This document shows, piece after piece, positions 30,613 to 39,788 of a stretch of DNA of 64,000 bases. The notes beneath the pieces were generated by a model. That model saw only the letters and a program-made list of their open reading frames with translations. It did not search any database and was not told the DNA's origin. How positions within the stretch are numbered: the stretch's first letter is position 1; every line of letters begins with the position of its first letter. This DNA is from Saccharomycopsis fibuligera x Saccharomycopsis cf. fibuligera (Eukaryota; Ascomycota; Saccharomycetes; Ascoideales; Saccharomycopsidaceae), in assembly GCA_001936135.1 (NCBI GenBank), contig CP012809.1, positions 3,149,501-3,213,500 of the forward strand. Reading direction: 5' to 3'. Made by a program: the position numbers and the translations under genes.

Positions 30613-32379
30613 ATGAAATACTTTTCTGTGCCCATATCTAGCCGATTCGTGTCGGGATGGCCCCGCTTTTCCTCCAGTAGCCTTCCTAGCGTGGGCTCAC
30701 CACAACACCAACGCCAGCCTATATTCAGCAAGTCTACACGTTCTTCATGTCCAATACGAACTTTTTCCGGTGCTACTACACAACATTCAAAGATTAACAC
30801 TGCCATTCCAATCAATGACCAATTGCCCCTTATTTGCGACAATATTACCATCGACCTGTGCAAGGACCTTGGCGATAGAATTTACCCACGGTATGAGTCA
30901 GTCAGTAATAGCAAGCTCAAGAAGCTTATCTGGCCCAAGCCATTGCGCAATGTGTTTGTTATGAAGAAACCACATAACCATGAGGTTACTTTTGCCACGC
31001 GCAAACTTATAAAGCACTTGAATAAGCATTATCCATCTGTCAATATCATCGTCACTAACGAAGTGGTTGAGGAGATCATCGCGGCAAAAAGGAACGAAAA
31101 ACAAACGCACCCAAACACCGCTGCCACTATTGATGGTATCGCCGACGCGATTGGGCTGAATAATAGCTCAAAGAATGATATTAGACATAATGTCAAGAAC
31201 AAAACTAATCTCAAAATTTTCACTGGCTCATTTCCAGAAATTATCACCAAAGCGGATTTGCTTGTCACTTTAGGCGGTGATGGTACTATCTTGAAAAGTG
31301 CTAGTCTTTTTGCTGATCACTTGGTGCCACCAGTATTATCATTCAGTTTAGGCACTCTCGGGTTTTTGTTGCCATATGACTTTAACAACTTCAAGCAAGC
31401 TTTTGACAAGGTGTATCTTTCCAATGCCAAAGTGCTTCAGAGATCAAGACTTGAATGTCACATTATCAAACGAAATCTCGCTGCTCGCAAACAAAAAAGA
31501 CAAGAACAATTGCAAAAAGAGGTGCAACAAATTCAAGCGTCTTCACAAGAAGACACGACGGCAGAGTACTCTGTAGAAGATCAAGAAGAAAGATTAAGAG
31601 TGCATGCTATGAACGATATCATTTTGCATCGTGGTGCTGTACCTCATTTAGCCACTTTAGATGTCTACATTGATGGTGAATTCCTAACTAGAGCCACTGG
31701 TGATGGCTTAATTGTCTCTTCGCCTACAGGTTCTACCGCATACTCACTTAGTGCTGGTGGGTCCATCGTTCACCCTTTGGTGAAGTGTATATTGCTTACT
31801 CCTATTTGTCCTAGATCTCTATCCTTTAGACCATTAGTGGTGCCTGCATCATCACACATCAAGATCAAGATTCAAAAGCGTAACAATGCCCCTCTTGCAC
31901 ATGGTGCTAGTCCTGGTGATGCTCAACTGCTTGATCTGGGTAGTACTAGTGGCGGTAATATCAATGAAGAAGATGATGTGATTTTATCTAATCAAATCAC
32001 TAGCTCTAAACTATCAATTGATGGTGCTTCACACGTCAATCAGCTTTCCATTGGTGATGAGATCCACATTTTTAATGAAATTGGCACCATTTTTATTCCT
32101 GGAACTAACTTGCCTGATTATATCATCCGGGGTACGAGACAGAAAAATTCCAAAGCAGCAACAACTGCTCAACAGCTTTTGTATAAATTCAATGACGGGA
32201 AGAATTCTTTTGGTGGGATCACCAGCGGTACGATTATCGAAAATGAACATAAAGGGGTTTATTGTGTCGCTAAGGGAGAAAATGATTGGACTAAAGGTAT
32301 TAACGAATTGCTTGGATTCAATTCGGGTTTTAAAGTAAATCGTGAAAGAGTGGTATTCGATGATGACGATGATTTGTAA
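30613..32379 (+). CDS. POS5: Mitochondrial NADH/NAD kinase, Pos5 type
   Basis: The frame is open from 30559, but the first ATG is at 30613, giving a 588-residue protein whose N terminus ([16 protein letters not shown]) is Arg/Ser-rich and lacks acids, as expected of a mitochondrial presequence. The enzyme phosphorylates NADH/NAD+ with ATP to supply matrix NADPH. The NAD-kinase signatures are intact: GGDGT at about 221-225 (Asp223 catalytic), the segment [15 protein letters not shown], and [22 protein letters not shown]. It is longer than S. cerevisiae Pos5 (414 residues), with a Gln/Lys/Glu insertion (about residues 295-325) before the second lobe, a Ser/Gly insertion (about 430-460), and a roughly 100-residue C-terminal extension. 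The targeting-like N terminus and close LGFLLPYDF match favour Pos5 over the cytosolic kinases Utr1 and Yef1. Confidence 0.9.
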   Translation: MKYFSVPISSRFVSGWPRFSSSSLPSVGSPQHQRQPIFSKSTRSSCPIRTFSGATTQHSKINTAIPINDQLPLICDNITIDLCKDLGDRIYPRYESVSNSKLKKLIWPKPLRNVFVMKKPHNHEVTFATRKLIKHLNKHYPSVNIIVTNEVVEEIIAAKRNEKQTHPNTAATIDGIADAIGLNNSSKNDIRHNVKNKTNLKIFTGSFPEIITKADLLVTLGGDGTILKSASLFADHLVPPVLSFSLGTLGFLLPYDFNNFKQAFDKVYLSNAKVLQRSRLECHIIKRNLAARKQKRQEQLQKEVQQIQASSQEDTTAEYSVEDQEERLRVHAMNDIILHRGAVPHLATLDVYIDGEFLTRATGDGLIVSSPTGSTAYSLSAGGSIVHPLVKCILLTPICPRSLSFRPLVVPASSHIKIKIQKRNNAPLAHGASPGDAQLLDLGSTSGGNINEEDDVILSNQITSSKLSIDGASHVNQLSIGDEIHIFNEIGTIFIPGTNLPDYIIRGTRQKNSKAATTAQQLLYKFNDGKNSFGGITSGTIIENEHKGVYCVAKGENDWTKGINELLGFNSGFKVNRERVVFDDDDDL

Positions 32380-33356
32380 CTTGGGCTAGTAGTTACTAAA
32401 GGATAGTGTTTTCAGATTTTTGACTTTTAGCTTTTAATAGTTTCTTTTGGTACTTGTTTTTTGTGCCCATAGAACACATATAGAGTCTATATAATTTGAC
32501 TACTAATTTATTTCTCTTTCCCTTCTTTACTTTTTGTTTTCTTACTGTCTTTTTCTCACTATAGTTTTGTGTTTCAATTTATTAGGCTTCACTGACTGAC
32601 TCTTGTTAGTGAGACTAATAAGGTTGATCTTTGATACGCACTGAAGGTTATTAGCCTATGGTATGTCAATTACCTCAATCAGAAAAGTGACAAATTGTCT
32701 TTTTGGGGAGGCATGTTTTGGCAGAAACTTGCAAATTACTCAACACAAATTTGTCAACTTTTCAGGCCTGAGTGGACCAATCCGAAGCGTATTCTAACTT
32801 TAGCTACAACGAAGTCTTCTACATAGAATACGGCTTTTAATACAAGGACCTGCTATTCTATTTGTAATATTTTTACCCAAATTGGGCCCTTGAATTTTGT
32901 TCTAGTGGCGCTGGAAATTCTAAGAAATGTATCTTTTATCTCAAACAGGGGCTCCGCTACCCCAAGTTTATTATATTATATATTACCAAATACAGCAGTG
33001 TTCAAGGTTAGTTTCTGGTGAAATGATTATTGGAAAAACTTGCCTGTCCATTGTGGCGGTGTGCCCTTAGTTAGCATCCGCATCGCAACCCCTCGCGTAC
33101 CATGTCTGCGGGTCATTGGGCACTGCGCAGCTTTTAGTGTGGCTTGTAGCGCAGCAATCATAACGTCCCAGCAAGCCAGCCTTTCATGATGATGAAACTG
33201 CAATATGGGCAAATACTCAAAAAGAAAAAAAAAAAACATTTTCAATGGCCTTTTTGTCTTCAAAAACCCTCAATTATATTCTTAACTAGCGTTTTTGACA
33301 GTCCACTTAGCTGATTTCACATTTAGTAACAAACGATACTCAATTGACTTCCCCCA
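32380..33356. other. Intergenic region between POS5 and the DUF2417 gene
   Basis: About 980 bases, AT-rich on both sides with a GC-richer part at 33040-33180. No convincing gene or RNA was found. Confidence 0.55.
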
Positions 33357-35168
33357 ATGGCCAAGTCAAACCATTCTGGCGGCCGCTCTCCGGACCATAA
33401 ACCGGGAAGATTACTCGGCCAGTCTTCAAATCATCACAACAATAGTAGCAATAATCACAGCCATCGTTACCGTGATGATGAAGACGACGACGACGATAAT
33501 CACTCATCAGCAAGCTCTGTTGATAGTGCTCGAGTCGATAGACTTACTAGGGACCGTCATCGCGACTTGGAAACACAGCCTTTACTTTCACCCGATGATC
33601 CCAGAGTATCTCCCCTAAATGTGCGCAAGGTTAAAGTACTCAAATTCTTCCTCCATTTGCTTTTGTTTGTCAACTTGATATGGCTAATTCTCAGTCTAAT
33701 TTCCTATTTTGTCTCTATTCCCGGATTCGACTCTCACGGAAAATCTTTTCTTGAATTCACTTTTGTTTTTATTGGCCTTTATGTCAACTTTTTATCCTAT
33801 GCCTTCTTTTTGGTACCATCGGACCTGAGAATCGACTGGTACGTTAACTGGGTCTCCTTTGGTTTTCTTGCCTTTGATTTGTTCGTGATTCTTGTTATCC
33901 CTGGGCAAAGACGTCAATTTGGTTTTAGCGAGTACCTAACTTTGCTTTTTGCAATGTTTTCTATTGGCTTGAATCTAGCTTCTAATCGTTTTGTTTTGCA
34001 TGCTAAGCACCAAGAAGAAGTTAGGCTCACGGGAAGAATAGAAACCCGCAAGACCTTTATAGAGCATTTGCTGATTGGAACTGAGTTCGCTTTGAAATTT
34101 TTGTTGGTGCTATATGTCGTGGCTATTAGCTTAAACATCTTTTTAAGGTCAATTGACGCATGGGTTGATAGACCTTGGGGAAAGCTCGTACCGGCTGGCG
34201 ACGATCAATACAGCATTCACTTGTACTGCCAAGGTGATGTTTACAAGAAAGAAGAGGACGGAGCTATTGAAAACAGCCAACAATTCGCCAATGCATCCTC
34301 TAGCGAAGAACAGCCAACGATCATTATTGACTCTGGCAACGAGTCCAGCGAAGAGTTTGTTTCCTGGGTACAAGAACTTTATCAATTGAACAAAATCCAC
34401 AAATACTGCCTTTATGATCGGCCAGGGTATGGATTCAGCGATTCTTCTCCATCGCCGTATTCTGTTGGAATTAACGCTGATATTTTGTCTTCAGTTTTGC
34501 AAAGAGAAAAAATTGCAGGACCTTACTTAGTAGTAGGTCATGGCGTTGGTGGCCTTTATGGGCGGATGTTTGCTACTCGGCACATTAGCGATATTCATTC
34601 AGTGCTCCTTGTGGATGCATGGTCCGAGGAATTGCTCCTTGTGAACCCATTCAAGCATGCAAAAAATAAAGACACCAAGCTTCCACGACAAATCAAAAAA
34701 CTCAATAGACGCCATGGTTTCAAGTTATGGCTTGAGGGAGTATTGTCACTGGCAAACTTGGTCACCTACTATAATTTAATTGTCCATCGGTATAGATCAA
34801 GCGAGAGAATTTACGGCCGTGATATGAGATTACTGGGTAAATACCTCCGCGTAAAATTGCAAGAACAAGTTGCAGCTGGGCTTTTGTCATACAATGATTT
34901 ACAATTAACCAATGGGGTGCTAAACGATGCTGATAAGCAAGTCAGTGTGCTCAGCTCCAAATTCTCAATTAGGCAGTCGTTGAATTGGGGCAACTGGCAA
35001 CGAGAATTGACCAAATTACTGAGAAATGTTCATAATGAATGGGTGCTTGCCGATGCAGGCCATAGAGTGTGGGAGTATGCTGATGGTAAGAGACAGCTAC
35101 AGAAGTTGTTGCTAAGAATGGTTGGAGAGGACGATAGGTTGGACAAACTGGTTGAGGAAGCTGCCTAA
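33357..35168 (+). CDS. Membrane alpha/beta-hydrolase-fold protein, DUF2417 / YNL115C-like
   Basis: The 603-residue protein starts with a disordered, acidic, His/Asn-rich region (1-75), then about six to seven hydrophobic segments between residues 85 and 265 (for example LKFFLHLLLFVNLIWLI), then a soluble alpha/beta-hydrolase domain (about 290-600). This layout matches the fungal DUF2417 family that includes the uncharacterised mitochondrial or membrane protein YNL115C (about 644 residues). In the hydrolase domain, TIIIDSGNES, YDRPGYGFSDSS, VLLVDAW and the late AGHRVWEY are in place, the last holding the expected catalytic His. The nucleophile elbow reads GHGVGG, with Gly396 (34542-34544, GGC) where active members have Ser. 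Either the family works without a Ser nucleophile or this copy is a pseudo-hydrolase. The substrate is unknown. Confidence 0.75.
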   Translation: MAKSNHSGGRSPDHKPGRLLGQSSNHHNNSSNNHSHRYRDDEDDDDDNHSSASSVDSARVDRLTRDRHRDLETQPLLSPDDPRVSPLNVRKVKVLKFFLHLLLFVNLIWLILSLISYFVSIPGFDSHGKSFLEFTFVFIGLYVNFLSYAFFLVPSDLRIDWYVNWVSFGFLAFDLFVILVIPGQRRQFGFSEYLTLLFAMFSIGLNLASNRFVLHAKHQEEVRLTGRIETRKTFIEHLLIGTEFALKFLLVLYVVAISLNIFLRSIDAWVDRPWGKLVPAGDDQYSIHLYCQGDVYKKEEDGAIENSQQFANASSSEEQPTIIIDSGNESSEEFVSWVQELYQLNKIHKYCLYDRPGYGFSDSSPSPYSVGINADILSSVLQREKIAGPYLVVGHGVGGLYGRMFATRHISDIHSVLLVDAWSEELLLVNPFKHAKNKDTKLPRQIKKLNRRHGFKLWLEGVLSLANLVTYYNLIVHRYRSSERIYGRDMRLLGKYLRVKLQEQVAAGLLSYNDLQLTNGVLNDADKQVSVLSSKFSIRQSLNWGNWQRELTKLLRNVHNEWVLADAGHRVWEYADGKRQLQKLLLRMVGEDDRLDKLVEEAA

Positions 35169-36022
35169 GGACGGCATTTTATTCCGGATTAGATGATGTA
35201 CGTTGTTCTCCCTTTTCGTATTAATAGTTAGAAATGACAGGGTTTTTTAGACATAATATATGTAGCTACGTTTAATTTCCGAAAATGTGTTCCTGGTTTT
35301 GTTTTGTAGTGCTGGTGCACTTGAAGTGTTTATGAACTTGAGCTTGAAAGTAGGTTTTATTCTCTGTGACGAAGAAGCACTTTTGACAAGTACACAGAAT
35401 CAAAGGTCTTGTCGTATCGTCTCAAATTACATGTTTCTGGCAATAAATATACTGGAGCGAGTGAAAGCAGCCAAGAAAGGTAGTGTATAACAAAAAAACA
35501 ACAGCAGAAAATAAGTATGTCACAAATACCCAGTCCCGTATCAGCTCACTAGTTTAATCATTACCATAACTGGTATGATATGGTATCTTCTATAGTGACC
35601 TTACATGTTGAAGCGGGAGGCGCGCATTTTCTTTTTATTCACGTGATATCTATTTTGCTCTAAAAAGTTTCTTTTTCTAGCGCTTTTCAAAAAAATGTGC
35701 GATCGAAAAATAATTTTGGGCCGCGACTTGTGAATATTTGGTGATAGCGCATAGAAAAGTAACACAACCAACCGCCAAAGCCAACTCCACCAGGCCAGGC
35801 GCGTATTTACACACCAGCTACACCAGCTTACACTCACCGTTCCTCCATCTTAGCTAATCAGCACTTTGCATTCATACCTTTTATAAAATAACTCAATAAG
35901 AGAATAAAATATTGGCTGCTTTTACCTTCTGCAGTTCTTTTCTACCGTCACATAAGCAAAACGCCGTCAATCAAATACACACATATCAAACATCAATTAA
36001 CCAATAACTGCTCACTCACCAC
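35169..36022. other. Intergenic region upstream of SET2
   Basis: About 850 bases with no supported gene. The final 170 bases are rich in CA and are probably the SET2 leader. Confidence 0.55.
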
Positions 36023-38569
36023 ATGAAGTTGCAAAGTGAAAGTGGCGAAAGCTCACCCATTCTGGCTAGGCTGGCCACTCCAACAAGCGAAACCACCGTA
36101 ACGACGCCCCGACTCTATTTGGACCAAGAAAGCAAGACCGATGAAGTTCTCAAGACTTTTGAGCCGTTGAAACAGTGTATCTACTCTCACAAGCACATTG
36201 GTTCCTCTGGGCAAGAAGAAGTGATAACCTGTGATTGTGCCAGAAGATTAGTCAATGGCGTTAATTTGGCTTGCAATGAAGACTCAGACTGTATCAACAG
36301 GCTCACTAGTGTGGAATGTAGCAATGACTGCTCCTTGACCTGTGGTCCTGATTGTCAAAATCAGCGATTCCAGAAGCGCCAATATGCCAACATCACTGTG
36401 TTCCTCACCGAAAAAAAAGGCTACGGTGTACGAGCAGATCAAGATATACCACAAGGAACTTTCATCTACGAATACATCGGCGAGGTCATTGATGAGAAGG
36501 CTTTTCGCAAGAGAATGTATGTTTATGACCAACAAGGCATTAAACATTTTTATTTCATGATGTTGCAAAAAAACGAATTTATTGATGCGACCAAAAAAGG
36601 TTGTTTGGCAAGATTTTGCAATCACTCGTGCAATCCAAATGCTTACGTTGACAAATGGGTTGTTGGCAAAAAGCTCAGAATGGGTATCTTTGCCAAAAGA
36701 GATATAATAAAGGGCGAGGAGATTTGTTTTGATTACAATGTTGACCGTTACGGCGCTACTGCCCAGCCATGCTACTGCGGTGAGAAAAACTGTATTGGCT
36801 TCTTAGGTGGCAAGACCCAAACAGATTCTGCTAGCTTGTTGCCTCAGGCGTTGGCCGATGCTCTCCGCATTACGGCCGGCGAGGAGAAAGACTGGCTCAA
36901 AGCTAAGCGTAAATATGACAAGAAGTTTAAAGTGAAAAATAACGACTCTAATATTAATGAAGAATTTATCCAGTCAATTGTGATGAAGCCATTGGAAAAA
37001 CAAGACGTGCCGAAAGTAATGAGTGCGTTGATGCTACCTAACCAGGAGCCTTTGATAATAGACAAACTTATTGAGAGAATATATATCTCGGACTACCAGT
37101 ATGATGCTGATGATATCAACAGGTTGCTTATCAGAATGCATGGTTACAAAACCTTTTCCACCATTATCAAGGAGGTCTGGAAAGCCGGAAACAAGAAGAC
37201 GTTGTTAAAAATGATTAAGATTTTGCTTAGATGGCCAGCAATGAGCAAGAACAAAATTACCAGTTCGCAAATAGAATCAACCATTGACAATATATCCAAA
37301 GAAACAGAAGTTGTTGTCAAGCAGGAAAAAACAGAAGGCGTGAAGAAAGAAGAAGAAGACGTCAAGGAAGAGTATCAAGAGCACGAAGATAATGACCATG
37401 ACATAAACCAAGAAATCTTTGATAGTACAAAAGAGTTACTCGGCGTGTGGAGCAGCTTGCAAATGGCTTACAGAATTCGTAAAGCTAACGAACAAAATGG
37501 TATTCTGGTTCCTACAATACTATTCAATAGAAGAAAAATTGATGACGATGAAGAGAATCAAAATTCCAAAACAGAAAGCAGCAATACAACGACAAACACA
37601 ACAAACAACACCGGTGCACCGGTACCTTCGTTACCTGATCTCCGGAAATTCCCAAAGGGTCCTCACGGTCACGGTTATGGCCATGGCTTCGGCAATAATC
37701 ATGGATTTCCACAAGGTCCTAGTGGATTTAAACTGCCTATAGACTACGAGCGTGATAAAAGAGAGCGTGATTTGCAAAGGTTAAAGCGCATTGAAGAGGA
37801 ATTAGATAGGCAGAACAAAATTCTCGAAGAAGCAAGACGTCGCGAATTGGAGAAGAAAACTCAGTCAGTGGAGAGAATTATTGAAGAAGCTAAACGTGCT
37901 GAAGAGGAACGCAAAAAGAAAGAATTAGAGCTGCAGTTGCATGAGGAAAAAAAGAAAGAGGCTCGCAGAAGTAGAAGCTCATTAGCTCGCCGTTCTAGTC
38001 AAAACACCCAACTATCAGGTCTGTCAAAGCAGCTGGCTACTAAGAACCAGAGCAACAGCAGCGAAAAGCCTCATGAAAATGGCATTACTGCTGATGGCAA
38101 GCCGGTATCAAGCGAGGCACTGATAAAGCTATGGAATAAAGCCTTTGCAATGCATGTTCCAAATATGATCAAGAAATACGAAAAACAGATTGGCCACGAA
38201 AATTTGAAACGTTGTGCAAAGGATATTGTGCAAATATTGTCCGAGAAAGAAATCACTAGACACGGTGTGGGCCATTTGCCTTCTAAGCAGCTCAAAGATG
38301 AAAAGTTAAAGAAAGTTAAAGAATACACTAGAGACTACATGAAAAAGTGGTTGCACAAGTGGAGTCAAAAGAGAAGTGCGTCAACCAATGCAAAAGGACA
38401 CCGTGGATCAAAAAGTAATGGTGTTAACGGTAACCATAAAGAAAACGGAGGCCACAGCAATGTTGCATTGCAAAACTTGCAAAAATTGGCACAATCGCAA
38501 GAATCAACAGCATCCAAGCGTAATAATGACAGCACTGAGGATTCTCATCAAATAAAGAGAAGAAAGTGA
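36023..38569 (+). CDS. SET2: Histone H3 lysine-36 methyltransferase Set2
   Basis: The 848-residue protein carries an AWS zinc-binding domain (about 68-122, Cys-rich, ending CGPDCQNQRFQKRQY), a SET domain (about 123-240) with FCNHSCNPNAYV and FDYNVDRYG, and a post-SET motif CYCGEKNCIGFLGG (about 252-265), all very close to S. cerevisiae Set2. A charged Arg/Glu coiled coil follows (about 575-655). The C-terminal SRI domain (about 698-780; WNKAF...VPNMIKKY...CAKDIVQIL) binds the phosphorylated tail of RNA polymerase II, placing Set2 on transcribed genes. The WW domain that S. cerevisiae Set2 has between the middle region and the coiled coil is not visible; a Gly/His-rich stretch (GHGYGHGFGNNHG) occupies that part. 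The ATG at 36023 gives a short Ser/Thr-rich leader before the AWS. The 3' end faces MOT1. Confidence 0.95.
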   Translation: MKLQSESGESSPILARLATPTSETTVTTPRLYLDQESKTDEVLKTFEPLKQCIYSHKHIGSSGQEEVITCDCARRLVNGVNLACNEDSDCINRLTSVECSNDCSLTCGPDCQNQRFQKRQYANITVFLTEKKGYGVRADQDIPQGTFIYEYIGEVIDEKAFRKRMYVYDQQGIKHFYFMMLQKNEFIDATKKGCLARFCNHSCNPNAYVDKWVVGKKLRMGIFAKRDIIKGEEICFDYNVDRYGATAQPCYCGEKNCIGFLGGKTQTDSASLLPQALADALRITAGEEKDWLKAKRKYDKKFKVKNNDSNINEEFIQSIVMKPLEKQDVPKVMSALMLPNQEPLIIDKLIERIYISDYQYDADDINRLLIRMHGYKTFSTIIKEVWKAGNKKTLLKMIKILLRWPAMSKNKITSSQIESTIDNISKETEVVVKQEKTEGVKKEEEDVKEEYQEHEDNDHDINQEIFDSTKELLGVWSSLQMAYRIRKANEQNGILVPTILFNRRKIDDDEENQNSKTESSNTTTNTTNNTGAPVPSLPDLRKFPKGPHGHGYGHGFGNNHGFPQGPSGFKLPIDYERDKRERDLQRLKRIEEELDRQNKILEEARRRELEKKTQSVERIIEEAKRAEEERKKKELELQLHEEKKKEARRSRSSLARRSSQNTQLSGLSKQLATKNQSNSSEKPHENGITADGKPVSSEALIKLWNKAFAMHVPNMIKKYEKQIGHENLKRCAKDIVQILSEKEITRHGVGHLPSKQLKDEKLKKVKEYTRDYMKKWLHKWSQKRSASTNAKGHRGSKSNGVNGNHKENGGHSNVALQNLQKLAQSQESTASKRNNDSTEDSHQIKRRK

Positions 38570-38655
38570 GGATTCTATTTTTTGGTTTCAATTATCTTCT
38601 GTGTGAGGCTGTAATATCTGCATGAATAAGTTATGATATTGAGTTTTAATATCTT

Positions 38656-38656
<1 letters not shown>

Positions 38657-38688
<32 letters not shown>
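38657..38688. repeat. Poly(dA:dT) tract, 32 bases
   Basis: An uninterrupted A run 88 bases after the SET2 stop, followed after TTAAG by a second short A run. Confidence 0.8.
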
Positions 38689-38690
<2 letters not shown>

Positions 38691-39032
38691 AAGAAAAAAA
38701 AAGGATATTGGATGGCTTAGCCAACATACCCTTATACTTCAACTTCTTATAATATAATTTCAAAACGTTTTTGCTTTTATTTTGTTTTGTGCACTTTTGT
38801 CTAGAATAGTTCAGTTTTGAATTTTTGTTTACTTGATTTGTGTCTTTATTTTTTTTTCTCATCATCCATTTTCTCTCTCTTGTCTCAGTTGATCTAAGTT
38901 TTCACGTTGTAAAAATTAGTGTTGGTGTATTTATAAATAGCAGAAGCTTTCAAAAATTATTCATAATGTACAGTCATATTCTCATAACTTAAACCAGTCC
39001 AGCCATGCTAGCTTAATTTACAAATATGGTAG

Positions 39033-39233
39033 CTAAGTTATCATTGAATGTGGATCCGCTTTGGAACCATTCATCATGCTTCTAGTGGCCGATGGTGACA
39101 ATCTGAAGGCAAGTTTCGAGCCATCTCCCAATTTGTCAGCAACTTCATCAACTACTTCGGATCCATAATACCGATCAGTTCTCTTGTTTGAAACAGTTGG
39201 AATGACCGAACCTACACAAGAAGGTATTGTCTC
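39033..39233 (-). CDS. Orphan exon-like open frame of 66 codons, unknown product
   Basis: On the minus strand a frame runs for 66 codons and stops at TAG (39033-39035). It begins directly after CATCATAG, so an AG acceptor at 39234-39235 would make it a terminal exon; the upstream TTTTTTTTAACC would serve as the pyrimidine tract. The translation (ETIPSCVGSVIPTV..., then VVDEVADKLGDGSKLAF...) has a mix of charged and hydrophobic residues typical of protein, and at least one other frame is interrupted early. I found no matching first exon with a standard GTATGT or GTAAGT donor in the 500 bases upstream, and no Met near the start. It may be the 3' exon of an unannotated spliced gene, a decayed gene, or chance. 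Confidence 0.3.
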   Translation of the reverse strand, partial: ETIPSCVGSVIPTVSNKRTDRYYGSEVVDEVADKLGDGSKLAFRLSPSATRSMMNGSKADPHSMIT

Positions 39234-39788
39234 CTATGATGGTTAAAAAAAAGTTTCAATGAAAAATGAACGGCTATAATCATTGAATATTCAAGCAGGC
39301 AAACAAAGCAGAATATAACCATAGCTATAGCTAAGTTGTATGGCGAATGTCAAATCAACAACAAAAAATGGATCGTTTTTGTGGTGTTTACTGATTCAGT
39401 ATTCGGGGTCGGCGATAACTAGTTTATGCTTTTCCGGTAGTTAGCAGTTGAGCAAATGAAACTTCTATAAACCTAGTCCCCTGCCGATCAGATTAAGACG
39501 TAGCTTCAAAGTACAATGATGCAGATGCAAAGCTCTGATATCAGTATAAGAAAAAAACTTTGATTGAGAATAAATATAAATACACATGGAAACATGAAGC
39601 ATGAAAGCACAGCTATCATGCACATAAAAAACATAAAACACACCCATTATGGATGGTCACCTATCAACAAAAACATCAATCATTCAAACCATAGCCATTG
39701 ACATCACCATTGCAAAAGTTAATCACTATAGAACTAATTTATGTCAAAAACATCAAGAAATCCTTCTTTTCCTAAGGTTTCAACAATA

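Larger units (their letters stand above)
38570..39788. other. Convergent interval between SET2 and MOT1
   Basis: About 1.2 kb between two stop codons, long for two 3' ends. It holds a 32-base A tract (38657-38688) and an orphan exon-like open frame on the minus strand (39033-39233). The remainder shows no coding character. Confidence 0.5.

Noticed and set aside
33027-33263. 78-codon minus-strand frame before the DUF2417 gene
   Set aside because: No recognisable pattern, and it overlaps the probable promoter.
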